A stretch of DNA of 24,481 nucleotides from Lentihominibacter faecis (GTDB lineage Bacteria; Bacillota; Clostridia; Peptostreptococcales; Anaerovoracaceae), in the NCBI RefSeq assembly GCF_014306095.1, contig NZ_JACRWC010000096.1:1-24481 (forward strand), written 5' to 3'. The position numbers and the translations under genes are program-made. Of the stretch, positions 1 to 7,585 are shown in pieces; positions within the stretch are counted from its first letter, which is position 1, and the number at the start of each line of letters is the position of its first letter. The notes beneath the pieces are model-generated. The model had not been told where the DNA came from. It made no database searches and saw only the letters and a program-made list of their open reading frames with translations.

Positions 1-120
1 ACAGCAAACTATCTGTGGGATACTCCCGTAGGAGCCGATGAAAACAGCGTTTTTTCAAAAAATGAAAGAGGCTCTGAAATCCTTGGAGTATCCTCCACCC
101 CAACATTTTTAACAGAGCCT
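1..120. other. Contig-edge non-coding stretch with inverted repeats
   Basis: No coding region is evident. Two inverted repeats are visible: GGATACTCC at 18-26 pairs with GGAGTATCC at 85-93, and AGGCTCTG at 69-76 pairs with CAGAGCCT at 113-120. A short competing hairpin (CTCC 23-26 with GGAG 31-34) uses the same bases as the first repeat. On the minus strand this region lies just beyond the tRNA operon terminator. It may be terminator debris or the leader of a neighbouring gene outside the window, and the sequence does not decide. Confidence 0.4.
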
Positions 121-158
121 AAAAAACCCTCTGAAACGTTGAAATTTCAAAGGGTTTT
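121..158 (-). terminator. Intrinsic terminator of the tRNA operon
   Basis: On the minus strand a 14-bp stem (158-145 with 136-123, containing one G-T wobble) encloses an 8-nt loop and is followed by a run of six T (126-121). The T run partly overlaps the AT-rich base of the stem. It lies 10 bases beyond the 3' CCA of tRNA-Met, so it would end the three-tRNA transcript. Confidence 0.85.
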
Positions 159-167
159 CGTTATCCT

Positions 168-243
<76 letters not shown>

Positions 244-289
244 ACATCAGTTATTCAGTTGTATACGCTGCACCTTGTTGCCTGAGTAT

Positions 290-378
290 TGGTGCCGGAG
301 ACCGGGGTCGAACCGGTACGATCGGTAAGGATCGCAGGATTTTAAGTCCTGTGCGTCTGCCAATTCCGCCACTCCGGC
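290..378 (-). tRNA. tRNA-Leu (TAA)
   Basis: An 89-nt class II tRNA with a long variable arm. The minus strand begins GCCGGAG and ends CTCCGGC plus ACCA, giving a full 7-bp acceptor stem. The anticodon loop CTTAAAA contains TAA, and the T-arm has GGTTCGACCCC. The 3' CCA is encoded at 292-290. It lies between tRNA-Asn and tRNA-fMet, separated by 44- and 46-nt spacers. Confidence 0.96.
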
Positions 379-383
379 AAAAT

Positions 384-418
384 ATAATCTGAAGTCGCTT
401 TTCACAACTTCAGATTAT
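384..418 (-). other. 12-bp perfect hairpin in the tRNA-Asn/tRNA-Leu spacer
   Basis: ATAATCTGAAGT (384-395) is perfectly complementary to ACTTCAGATTAT (407-418), with an 11-nt loop. The stem fills most of the 44-nt spacer. On the minus strand it is followed by only ATTTT before the next tRNA, so it is a poor terminator. It is more likely a processing or folding element of the polycistronic precursor; that role is inferred. Confidence 0.7.
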
Positions 419-422
419 TGAT

Positions 423-497
<75 letters not shown>

Positions 498-529
498 ATA
501 TTAGGTTGCGCTTCGTAACGACAAGAATT

Positions 530-558
530 ATTATATAGTATCCTGCCATCCGCGTCAA
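530..558 (-). promoter_or_regulatory. Sigma-A-type promoter of the tRNA operon
   Basis: On the minus strand TTGACG (558-553) and a perfect TATAAT (535-530) are separated by exactly 17 bases. Upstream there is an A/T-rich run that could serve as an UP element. Transcription would begin near 523, about 25 bases before the mature 5' end of tRNA-Asn. The rest of the 152-base gap up to the TPR gene is A/T-rich and shows no clear terminator for that gene. Confidence 0.88.
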
Positions 559-649
559 CCTATTTCTTTAAAAAAATCGAACTTTTTTTACATTGTTTTT
601 TCGATATTTTTTCACAAATTTATTCTTGCTTTTAATCGATTTTTATGGC

Positions 650-1957
650 TTATTTTTTGCCAAAACGCTTTACAAGACCTTTCCGTTTTTCCTTCGGTTC
701 TGCTACCTCTTCTTCATCGGCATCCGCCAAATCTTCCGAGGTTTCCTCAGCATCATCCTTTGCATCAGCAGGCACAGCATCCGCCATCTTGTCGGCATCT
801 CCCGTGTCGATATGCTCCGGCTCCATAAGCTCCGGTTCTTCTTCCTCCAGCTTTTTGTCCTCTTCCTGGATTTCCTCTAAATGCTGCTGATGTTCTTCTT
901 CCATAGCCGCTTCAATGAGCTTGATCTTTTCACGATATTTTCGTGTATTCTCCCGATCGCCTTCATCTTCATAGATAGACATCAGTTCCTTCATGGTTTC
1001 CAGATGACTTCCATTGAGTTGGAGAACCTTGCGGAATGCACTGACAGCCTCAGAGCGACGTCCCGTCATCTCGTACGCCACGCCCAGATAGTAATGCAGC
1101 GGCCACCAGTCATTGAAACGACTGCTCAAAAACGGCTCCAGAAGACTGATACCATCTTCGTATTTGCCTGCTGTGATTTCATTGCACCCCGCCTCGATCT
1201 GACGCGGTTCTGTGATCTGATCCAGTCTTTTCCGGATCTCCTTCTTGTCCTTGTTATTGTGGCTGAAACGTATAAATTCACGCCATGTAATATCTGCTTT
1301 GGCATAAAGGCCCAGATTCAGATACGCATATCCCAGGTAATAATAGCCTTGTGCAAATCGCGGATGAGTTTCTACCAGCAGTTCAAACCAATCCAGGGAT
1401 TCCGCCTTGAATCTTCCAACATATTCTTCATTTCTGCTGTGAAGATACATGGCTCTGCAGGCTCTTGCATAACTGTACATGCTGTGCAGATAATTGTACT
1501 GCATACATAAAGACGCACGGAAGTGAATGCAGGCATTGTCCATATCACCGCGTTCTGCAGCATCTCGCCCTTCCTTCATCATGCCTTCGTACAGTTTGTA
1601 GTTGTACAGCTTCTTCAGGATCGCCACATAGTCTTTCGTATACTTGAAATGGGGATCGCAGCCCATGACCCATGCCATGTTTTCCGCAAGCACCAGCATA
1701 TCGATTCCTTCGCCGCCTGCAAATTCCTTGATTTCCTTTTTTCTCAGCGGGATCGGCACACCGCGCATCAGATCTCCTGCTTTTGATTTTTTCATGAAGT
1801 CCTCTGAAAACTCCACGAATACAAATTTATTCAGATACTTTTTGAAATACTTTCCGATACGATCTTCCCGCAGCTGAATATCACATTCTTCTCGCGGTCT
1901 GATAACAGTTCTGGTGATCCCCATGTTCTGGGCGATACTTTTCTTTTCTTTGCTCAT
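650..1957 (-). CDS. TPR-repeat protein with acidic C-terminal tail
   Basis: A 435-residue protein that I cannot assign to a named family. The N-terminal 110 residues are not recognised. From about 117 to 345 there are helical pairs typical of tetratricopeptide repeats, clearest at 187-230 (FAQGYYYLGYAYLNLGLYAKA) and 284-316 (LHYYLGVAYEMTGRRSEA). Residues 350-422 are extremely rich in Glu and Asp and look disordered or coiled coil. The last 13 residues are basic (EKRKGLVKRFGKK). No signal peptide or membrane helix is seen, so it is probably cytosolic. The ATG start follows AGAGGT at about six bases. It is the last protein gene of the run, 18 bases after the radical SAM gene. TPR domains mediate protein contacts; the partner is unknown. 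Confidence 0.85.
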   Translation of the reverse strand: MSKEKKSIAQNMGITRTVIRPREECDIQLREDRIGKYFKKYLNKFVFVEFSEDFMKKSKAGDLMRGVPIPLRKKEIKEFAGGEGIDMLVLAENMAWVMGCDPHFKYTKDYVAILKKLYNYKLYEGMMKEGRDAAERGDMDNACIHFRASLCMQYNYLHSMYSYARACRAMYLHSRNEEYVGRFKAESLDWFELLVETHPRFAQGYYYLGYAYLNLGLYAKADITWREFIRFSHNNKDKKEIRKRLDQITEPRQIEAGCNEITAGKYEDGISLLEPFLSSRFNDWWPLHYYLGVAYEMTGRRSEAVSAFRKVLQLNGSHLETMKELMSIYEDEGDRENTRKYREKIKLIEAAMEEEHQQHLEEIQEEDKKLEEEEPELMEPEHIDTGDADKMADAVPADAKDDAEETSEDLADADEEEVAEPKEKRKGLVKRFGKK

Positions 1958-1975
1958 ACTCTACCTCTCAGAGCT

Positions 1976-2848
1976 TTACAAGGCTCTGAACCTTTCATCC
2001 TTAAACATATTATGGTTTTCCATCGCCGTTCTCAAAGTCTTCATCATAGCTTCTTTATCTTCAGGCAGGTTTCCTCTGAGGGAGACGTAATTGGAAGCGT
2101 GATTGCTCCGCAAAACACAAGTTTTAGATACATCTGTGTGTTCCAGCATCAAAAGCGTTTCCGCCATAACCTCTTCCGGAGTCAGCGGAGTAAATGTCCC
2201 ATCTTCTATTTCCTTGGCCATCGGAACGTTCGGCTCCACGATCAATGTCAGAAGTCCAACATAAGATGGTTCCATTTCGCTGATCATAGTTCCTGTCTGG
2301 ATCGCATGATCCTCCCAGCCTTCTCTTCCCGCAAGACCGGAAATAAATGTAACGGAAGACTTCATGCCGCAGGCTTCCACCTTCTTGACTCCATCGATGA
2401 TCTGCTGACGGGTCTCTCCTTTGCAAACAGCCTGCAGAACCTTGTCGCTGCCGGATTCTGCACCTACATAAACCATAGTCAGACCCGCATCATACAATTC
2501 CTTCATTTCCTCATCCGTCTTCTTGATGATGTCGCTTCCTCTGCCATAAATAGACACTCTCTCGCATTCCGGAAAATTTTCTCTGATGTAGTTTAAAATC
2601 GGCATCAGTCGGGCATTTGAAAGTGCCATGGCATCACCGTCACAGAGAAAGATACGCGGCACGCTGCGATACTGTGCCCTTGCCCACGCCAGATCTTCCA
2701 GCACTTCTTCCAGCTTCCGCACGCGGAACTTCTTGTTTTTAAACATTTTGCAGAATGTACACTTATTATGGGTACATCCGATCGTCACCTGCACCAGCAG
2801 GCTATAGGCCCCACTTGGAGGTCTGTAAATATCTCCTTCATATCTCAT
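1976..2848 (-). CDS. Radical SAM protein with CX4CX2C cluster motif
   Basis: A 290-residue radical SAM enzyme of unknown substrate. Near the N-terminus the cluster-binding cysteines are C25, C30 and C33 (GCTHNKCTFC), spacing CX4CX2C instead of the usual CX3CX2C. Downstream there are features expected of the barrel: IFLCDGDAM at about 86-94, VSIYGRGSD, and VYVGAESGSDKVL, which resembles the glycine-rich and SAM-contacting strands of MiaB- or Elp3-like enzymes. No B12-binding, SPASM or TRAM domain is visible, and the protein ends soon after the core barrel. An AAGGA lies about six bases before the ATG. It follows argS by 25 bases and precedes the TPR gene by 18, so it is probably cotranscribed with both. 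The neighbours do not reveal a substrate. Confidence 0.88.
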   Translation of the reverse strand: MRYEGDIYRPPSGAYSLLVQVTIGCTHNKCTFCKMFKNKKFRVRKLEEVLEDLAWARAQYRSVPRIFLCDGDAMALSNARLMPILNYIRENFPECERVSIYGRGSDIIKKTDEEMKELYDAGLTMVYVGAESGSDKVLQAVCKGETRQQIIDGVKKVEACGMKSSVTFISGLAGREGWEDHAIQTGTMISEMEPSYVGLLTLIVEPNVPMAKEIEDGTFTPLTPEEVMAETLLMLEHTDVSKTCVLRSNHASNYVSLRGNLPEDKEAMMKTLRTAMENHNMFKDERFRAL

Positions 2849-2873
2849 GCTATTCCTTGCTCCTTTCCTGCGG

Positions 2874-4586
2874 CTACATTTTTTCCGGCGCCTTCATTCC
2901 CAGAAGACCGAGCCCGTTTTTAATGGCGGTCTGTACTGCCAGAACCAATGCTACCTTCGCCGTCTTTTCCTTCTCATCCTCTACCAGGATATGTTCATCA
3001 TGATAGAACTTATTGAATCCCTGTGCGATATCTACGATATGACGTGTCACGATGGACGGTTCATACTTTTCACCAGCTTCTTTGATCACTTCAGGCAGTG
3101 CATACAGCAGCTTTATCAGATGGTGTGCGCTTTCTCCCGTGATCCAGGATGTATCAAATCCCTTCTTTGCAGCCTTTACGGTATCTTCTCCGGCTCTGCG
3201 AAGGATACTGCAGGCCCTTGCGTGAGTATACTGCACATACGGACCTGTCTCTCCTTCGAAGTTCAGTACTTTATCCCATGAGAAAACATAATCCTTGATC
3301 CTGTAGTTAGACAGTTCGTTGAATACTACAGCCCCCACTCCGACATCATGTGCCGTTTCATCGATATTCTCTGTTGTAACGTTCTTTTCCAGAATGATCT
3401 GCTTTGTCTGCTCCACAGCTCTGTTGAGAACATCTTCCAGGAACACAACTCGACCCTGCCGGGTAGACATTGTTCCATCTTCCATGCTGACCAGACCAAA
3501 TGGCACATGTACACAATCCTTCGCCCAGTCATATCCCATCAGTTCAATAACCTTGAACCACTGCTGGAAATGCAGATTCTGCTGCGATGCTACAACATAA
3601 ATATTTTTATAAAAATCATAGGTTTCCTTACGATATACCGCTGCCGCGATGTCTCTTGTAATGTAAAGGGTCGATCCATCGGATTTTTTGATCAGTGCCG
3701 GCGGAAGATCATACTCATCCAGTTTTACGATCTGCGCTCCATTATCTTCTACCAGCAGTCCCTTTTCTTTTAGCTCATCCACGATTCTCGGCATTTTATC
3801 GGAATAAAAGCTTTCCCCGTTATAAGAATCGAATTCTATTCCCAGCATATCGTATACACGGTTAAACTCTTTCAGGCTCTCTTCCCTGAACCACTTCCAC
3901 AGTTCTACTTCCTCAGGTTCACCCTTCTCCAGTTTAGCAAAGATCGCCCGTGCCTCATCTTCCAGTGCCGGATCTTTCTCTGCTTCTACATGGAACTTCG
4001 TATAGTAGGACAGCAGCGACTTGATCGGTTCACGAACGACATCTTCCTTGTTTCCCCACCTGCGGTAAGCACAAATCATCTTGCCAAACTGAGTGCCGTA
4101 GTCACCCAGGTGATTGATTCGAATGGTATCATATCCCAGAAAATCATAGATTTTGTAAATGGAATTTCCGATCACGGTGCTTCGAATATGTCCGATATGG
4201 AACGGTTTCGCAATGTTCGGAGAAGAATATTCCACGATCACCTTTTTCCCCTGTCCCATATTGCTTCTGCCGTAATCGTCTCCTTTTTCGATCACTTCAG
4301 AAACTACTTCCTGTGCCATTTCCTCCCGAGAGAGAAACATGTTTACATATGCATTGACGTTTTCTACTTTTTCAAAAACAGACTCCGCTCCGATCGCCTC
4401 TGCCAAAGTCTGTGCGATCATCTGTGGTGCCTTGCGGAAGATCTTTGCCAACTTGAAGCATGGGAACGCATAATCTCCCATCTTGCTGTCAGCCGGTGTC
4501 TCCAGCATGTCCAGGATCTCATCCTTTTCCAGCCCATCTACATGTGGCGCCAGGATCTCTGCAATTTTTTCTTTATAGCTGATCAT
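2874..4586 (-). CDS. argS: Arginyl-tRNA synthetase
   Basis: Class I aminoacyl-tRNA synthetase that charges tRNA-Arg with arginine in the cytosol. The 570 residues match the usual bacterial length. The class I HIGH signature is at 130-133 in the context SSPNIAKPFHIGHIRS. The KMSKS-equivalent is MSTR at 373-376, as is usual in this family. The N-terminal tRNA-binding region (about 1-110) and a C-terminal DALR anticodon-binding domain ending in LGMKAPEKM are both present. The ATG is preceded by AAGGAG at about eight bases. It lies 25 bases after mutS2 and 25 before the radical SAM gene. No T-box leader fits in the short upstream gap, so expression probably depends on the upstream operon. Confidence 0.97.
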   Translation of the reverse strand: MISYKEKIAEILAPHVDGLEKDEILDMLETPADSKMGDYAFPCFKLAKIFRKAPQMIAQTLAEAIGAESVFEKVENVNAYVNMFLSREEMAQEVVSEVIEKGDDYGRSNMGQGKKVIVEYSSPNIAKPFHIGHIRSTVIGNSIYKIYDFLGYDTIRINHLGDYGTQFGKMICAYRRWGNKEDVVREPIKSLLSYYTKFHVEAEKDPALEDEARAIFAKLEKGEPEEVELWKWFREESLKEFNRVYDMLGIEFDSYNGESFYSDKMPRIVDELKEKGLLVEDNGAQIVKLDEYDLPPALIKKSDGSTLYITRDIAAAVYRKETYDFYKNIYVVASQQNLHFQQWFKVIELMGYDWAKDCVHVPFGLVSMEDGTMSTRQGRVVFLEDVLNRAVEQTKQIILEKNVTTENIDETAHDVGVGAVVFNELSNYRIKDYVFSWDKVLNFEGETGPYVQYTHARACSILRRAGEDTVKAAKKGFDTSWITGESAHHLIKLLYALPEVIKEAGEKYEPSIVTRHIVDIAQGFNKFYHDEHILVEDEKEKTAKVALVLAVQTAIKNGLGLLGMKAPEKM

Positions 4587-4611
4587 AGTCCATCTCCTTC
4601 TTCTATGTTAC

Positions 4612-6984
4612 TTATCTCAATTTTACAACGGTCACGCCGTCACCGCCTTCATGATAGCTTCCTTTGCGGAAGCCCTTGACGTTCTTATTGCGCTTCAGCG
4701 CTTCCTGAATACCCTTTCGTAGGATCCCTTCTCCGCGACCATGAATGATCGTCACTTCTTCCAGCCCGGAAATAAAGGCATCATCGATATATTTTTCTAC
4801 ATCCATCACTGCATCATCAAGGCTTTTTCCACGGACATCAATCGACACCGAGATCGTCTGTGCTTTTTTTCTGTACAGTGTACCATAGCCAGACTTTTTC
4901 GGCTTGCTCTTTTTCACCGGCACATGATCGATGAGCATGATATCTCGCAGATTCACTTTGATTTTCATCATCCCTACCTGCACCTGCAGATCACCTTTTT
5001 CATCCGGCAGCGAAATGATTTCACCATTCTGATCCATAGACAATATCTTGACTCTGTTTCCCAGCACCAGCTGAGAAGGATCTACCGGTTCACGACTGGT
5101 CTCACGTTTTATGGAGCTTCGGTTTTTCTTTTCCAGCTCCCGCAGTTTTCGTCTGTTTTTGTCAAAGGCAAGATTACGTTCTCCCAGACTTTCCAGCTTG
5201 GAAAGTTCCTTTAGCTCGTCTTTTACCTCGTTGGAGACCTGACGAGCTTCCCGCACGATCTCACGCGCCTGTTCTCTCGCCCGCTCCAGCTCTTTTTCTT
5301 TTTGTCTTTCGAATTTGCGGATCTTCTCTTCCAGTTCTTCTCTCATCCGCTTCATCTCGATATTCATCGCAATAGCTTCATCACGCTCTTCTTCAGCGAT
5401 TTTTTTATCTTCTTCAAGCGAAGCTATTACGTCTTCAAATGCGATATCGCCGCCCTCAAGCAGCTGCTTTGCACGCTCTATGACACTATCAGAAAGTCCG
5501 AGCTTTCGAGAAATCTCAAATGCATTGGATTTGCCCGGGATCCCGATATTTAAACGATACGTGGGACTAAGGGTCTCCACATCAAACTCCATGGAGGCGT
5601 TTTGGACACCTTCCGCCGAGATCGCATATTTTTTTAATTCCGTATAATGCGTCGTAGCAATGGAAGACGCCCCCTTTGAAGCTACTTTTTCTAAAACCGC
5701 GATCGCCAGCGCCGCTCCTTCGGTCGGATCTGTTCCTGCTCCCAGCTCGTCGAAAAGCGTTAGGCTGTGAGGCCCGGCTTCTTCCACAATAGTTACGATA
5801 GTCTTCATATGAGAAGAAAATGTAGAAAGACTCTGTTCAATACTCTGTTCATCGCCAATATCTGCGAAAATATTATCATACACAGGCACTCTGCTTCCCG
5901 GATCTGCTGGTATATGAAGACCCGCCTGTGCCATCAGCGACAGCAGCCCTGCCGTTTTTAATGTGACGGTTTTACCACCGGTATTTGGTCCTGTGATCAC
6001 CAGCGTCTCATACCCGTCTCCCAGTGCGATATTGACCGGCACAACTTTTTTTCTGTCAATCAGAGGATGCCTTGCCCGCTTCAGATCCAGGATCCCATCC
6101 TGATTGATCTCAGGTTCATCAGCTCCCATATCTATTGAGAGTCTGCCTTTAGCCATAAAAAGATCCAACTTGGTCAGCAACACCTGATTGTTCTTTAAAT
6201 CGTGGTAATGCTCCGCTGTCCGTTCCGATAAATCCGTCAGGATCCTGTTGATCTCTGCTTTTTCATCCAGTTCCAGCTGACGAAGTTCATTATTGAGATT
6301 TACCACCGCCTGCGGCTCGATAAACAGTGTAGCACCGCTACCGCTCTGATCATGAACGATCCCCGGCACCCGGGCTTTATGTTCCTGCTTGACCGGGATC
6401 ACATATCTGCCATTCCTCATGGTGACGATGGCATCCTGCAAAATCGTCTTGTTGTCTGAAGAGTTTAAAATGTGATTGATCTTTGCTTTCAGCGCTTCAT
6501 TCTGACGAATGATAGTTCTTCGAATGCTTCGAAGCTGCGGGCTGGCATTGTCTGCCATCTCATCTTCAGAAAGAATACATCTGTCGATTTCAGCCGACAG
6601 ATCCCTGTGTTCCGCAATAAGCTCCGCAATGGCCATCAGTACCGGAAGATCAGGAACGTCCCCCTTTAAAAAGGCTTTTACCCTTTCTGCAGTCTTCATA
6701 TTATAGAGCACTTTTAAAAGCTGTGCCATAGTCAGTGTGCCGCCCTTGCGAGCGAAGGACACAATCTCCTCAATATCATAAAAACCACCGACAGGTAATG
6801 GCCCTTTATGTTGTATGAGTCTTACCGCTTCTGTGGTTTCCGTTTGGTGCTCCCGTATTTCAGACGCATCAAGATAAGGCATCAGCTCTGAAATGACCTT
6901 TTTCGTCATTTCAGAGCCTGCCTGCTCTCGCAGCATTTCTATTATCTTGTTATATTCCAGTACATGTAACGTCTTTTCTTTCAT
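4612..6984 (-). CDS. mutS2: Endonuclease MutS2 (ribosome-rescue/recombination-related ATPase)
   Basis: A 790-residue MutS2. It has a MutS core and ATPase with Walker A GPNTGGKT (332-339) and Walker B LFDELGAGTDP (410-420). A long charged coiled coil follows (about 515-630). A C-terminal Smr nuclease domain contains DVRGK (716-720, the LDLRG-equivalent) and HGRG (748-751). The MutS mismatch-recognition domain is absent, as expected for MutS2. Family members suppress homologous recombination, and in Bacillus one acts on collided ribosomes. Which role applies here cannot be read from the sequence. It starts 6 bases after zapA, whose end supplies only a weak ribosome binding site, which suggests translational coupling. 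The zapA-mutS2 neighbourhood is also known in Bacillus. Confidence 0.97.
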   Translation of the reverse strand: MKEKTLHVLEYNKIIEMLREQAGSEMTKKVISELMPYLDASEIREHQTETTEAVRLIQHKGPLPVGGFYDIEEIVSFARKGGTLTMAQLLKVLYNMKTAERVKAFLKGDVPDLPVLMAIAELIAEHRDLSAEIDRCILSEDEMADNASPQLRSIRRTIIRQNEALKAKINHILNSSDNKTILQDAIVTMRNGRYVIPVKQEHKARVPGIVHDQSGSGATLFIEPQAVVNLNNELRQLELDEKAEINRILTDLSERTAEHYHDLKNNQVLLTKLDLFMAKGRLSIDMGADEPEINQDGILDLKRARHPLIDRKKVVPVNIALGDGYETLVITGPNTGGKTVTLKTAGLLSLMAQAGLHIPADPGSRVPVYDNIFADIGDEQSIEQSLSTFSSHMKTIVTIVEEAGPHSLTLFDELGAGTDPTEGAALAIAVLEKVASKGASSIATTHYTELKKYAISAEGVQNASMEFDVETLSPTYRLNIGIPGKSNAFEISRKLGLSDSVIERAKQLLEGGDIAFEDVIASLEEDKKIAEEERDEAIAMNIEMKRMREELEEKIRKFERQKEKELERAREQAREIVREARQVSNEVKDELKELSKLESLGERNLAFDKNRRKLRELEKKNRSSIKRETSREPVDPSQLVLGNRVKILSMDQNGEIISLPDEKGDLQVQVGMMKIKVNLRDIMLIDHVPVKKSKPKKSGYGTLYRKKAQTISVSIDVRGKSLDDAVMDVEKYIDDAFISGLEEVTIIHGRGEGILRKGIQEALKRNKNVKGFRKGSYHEGGDGVTVVKLR

Positions 6985-6990
6985 TGCATG

Positions 6991-7554
6991 CTATCCATTG
7001 ATGTTCTTATATTTTTCAAGTTCCTTTTTCAGCTGGAGGTTTTCCATCTGCAGGTCGAAGAAACTGTTTTCCAGTTCTTTACACTTGTCTTCGACTTCAC
7101 GAACGACTTCCTCCATGCTGCTCTGCGCCTGCTGTCTGGCATTGTTCACTGCTTCATGCAGCTGCTGTGCCTCCGCTTCCTTCTGCCGGATCTCATTGAG
7201 CAGATCATCTCTTTGAACTACAATCGCCTGAGTCTCTTCCTTATAATCCATATAGTTTTTCTTGGATTCATCCCACAGCTGCACGTAATGCTGCGCATCT
7301 TTTTCCAGCTGCAGATTCAAGCGTTTCAACTCCTCGATCTCTTCAAGGACCTCAAAATATTCACTTGCAATATTGACAGCAGAAAGAACTGCAATATTGG
7401 AAGGTGATGCCCCGAGAGATTTCGCGGCTTCTCCGATCTCCTGCATTTTCATGTCAACATGTGCAGCCACCTGAATGATTTCTTCTCTCGGTTTATCTCC
7501 GGCGATCACATATTCCTGTCCATAGATCTTGACGTTTACTTTATTGGTTTCCAT
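6991..7554 (-). CDS. zapA: Cell division protein ZapA, long coiled-coil form
   Basis: ZapA binds FtsZ and promotes bundling of filaments in the Z ring. Residues 1-75 form the ZapA domain (VNVKIYGQEYVIAGDKPREE, then the helix with LSAVNIASEYFEVLEEI). From about 70 to 180 the protein is one long charged coiled coil, giving 187 residues, about twice the length of the Bacillus protein. The start is taken at the ATG at 7554, because AGGAGA lies about six bases before it. An in-frame GTG two codons earlier sits only one base after that site and is unlikely. It lies 31 bases after pheT and 6 before mutS2. ftsZ is on the same strand about 4.4 kb upstream. Confidence 0.93.
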   Translation of the reverse strand: METNKVNVKIYGQEYVIAGDKPREEIIQVAAHVDMKMQEIGEAAKSLGASPSNIAVLSAVNIASEYFEVLEEIEELKRLNLQLEKDAQHYVQLWDESKKNYMDYKEETQAIVVQRDDLLNEIRQKEAEAQQLHEAVNNARQQAQSSMEEVVREVEDKCKELENSFFDLQMENLQLKKELEKYKNING

Positions 7555-7585
7555 AAGCACTCTCCTATCACTTGGTTTTCACCGG

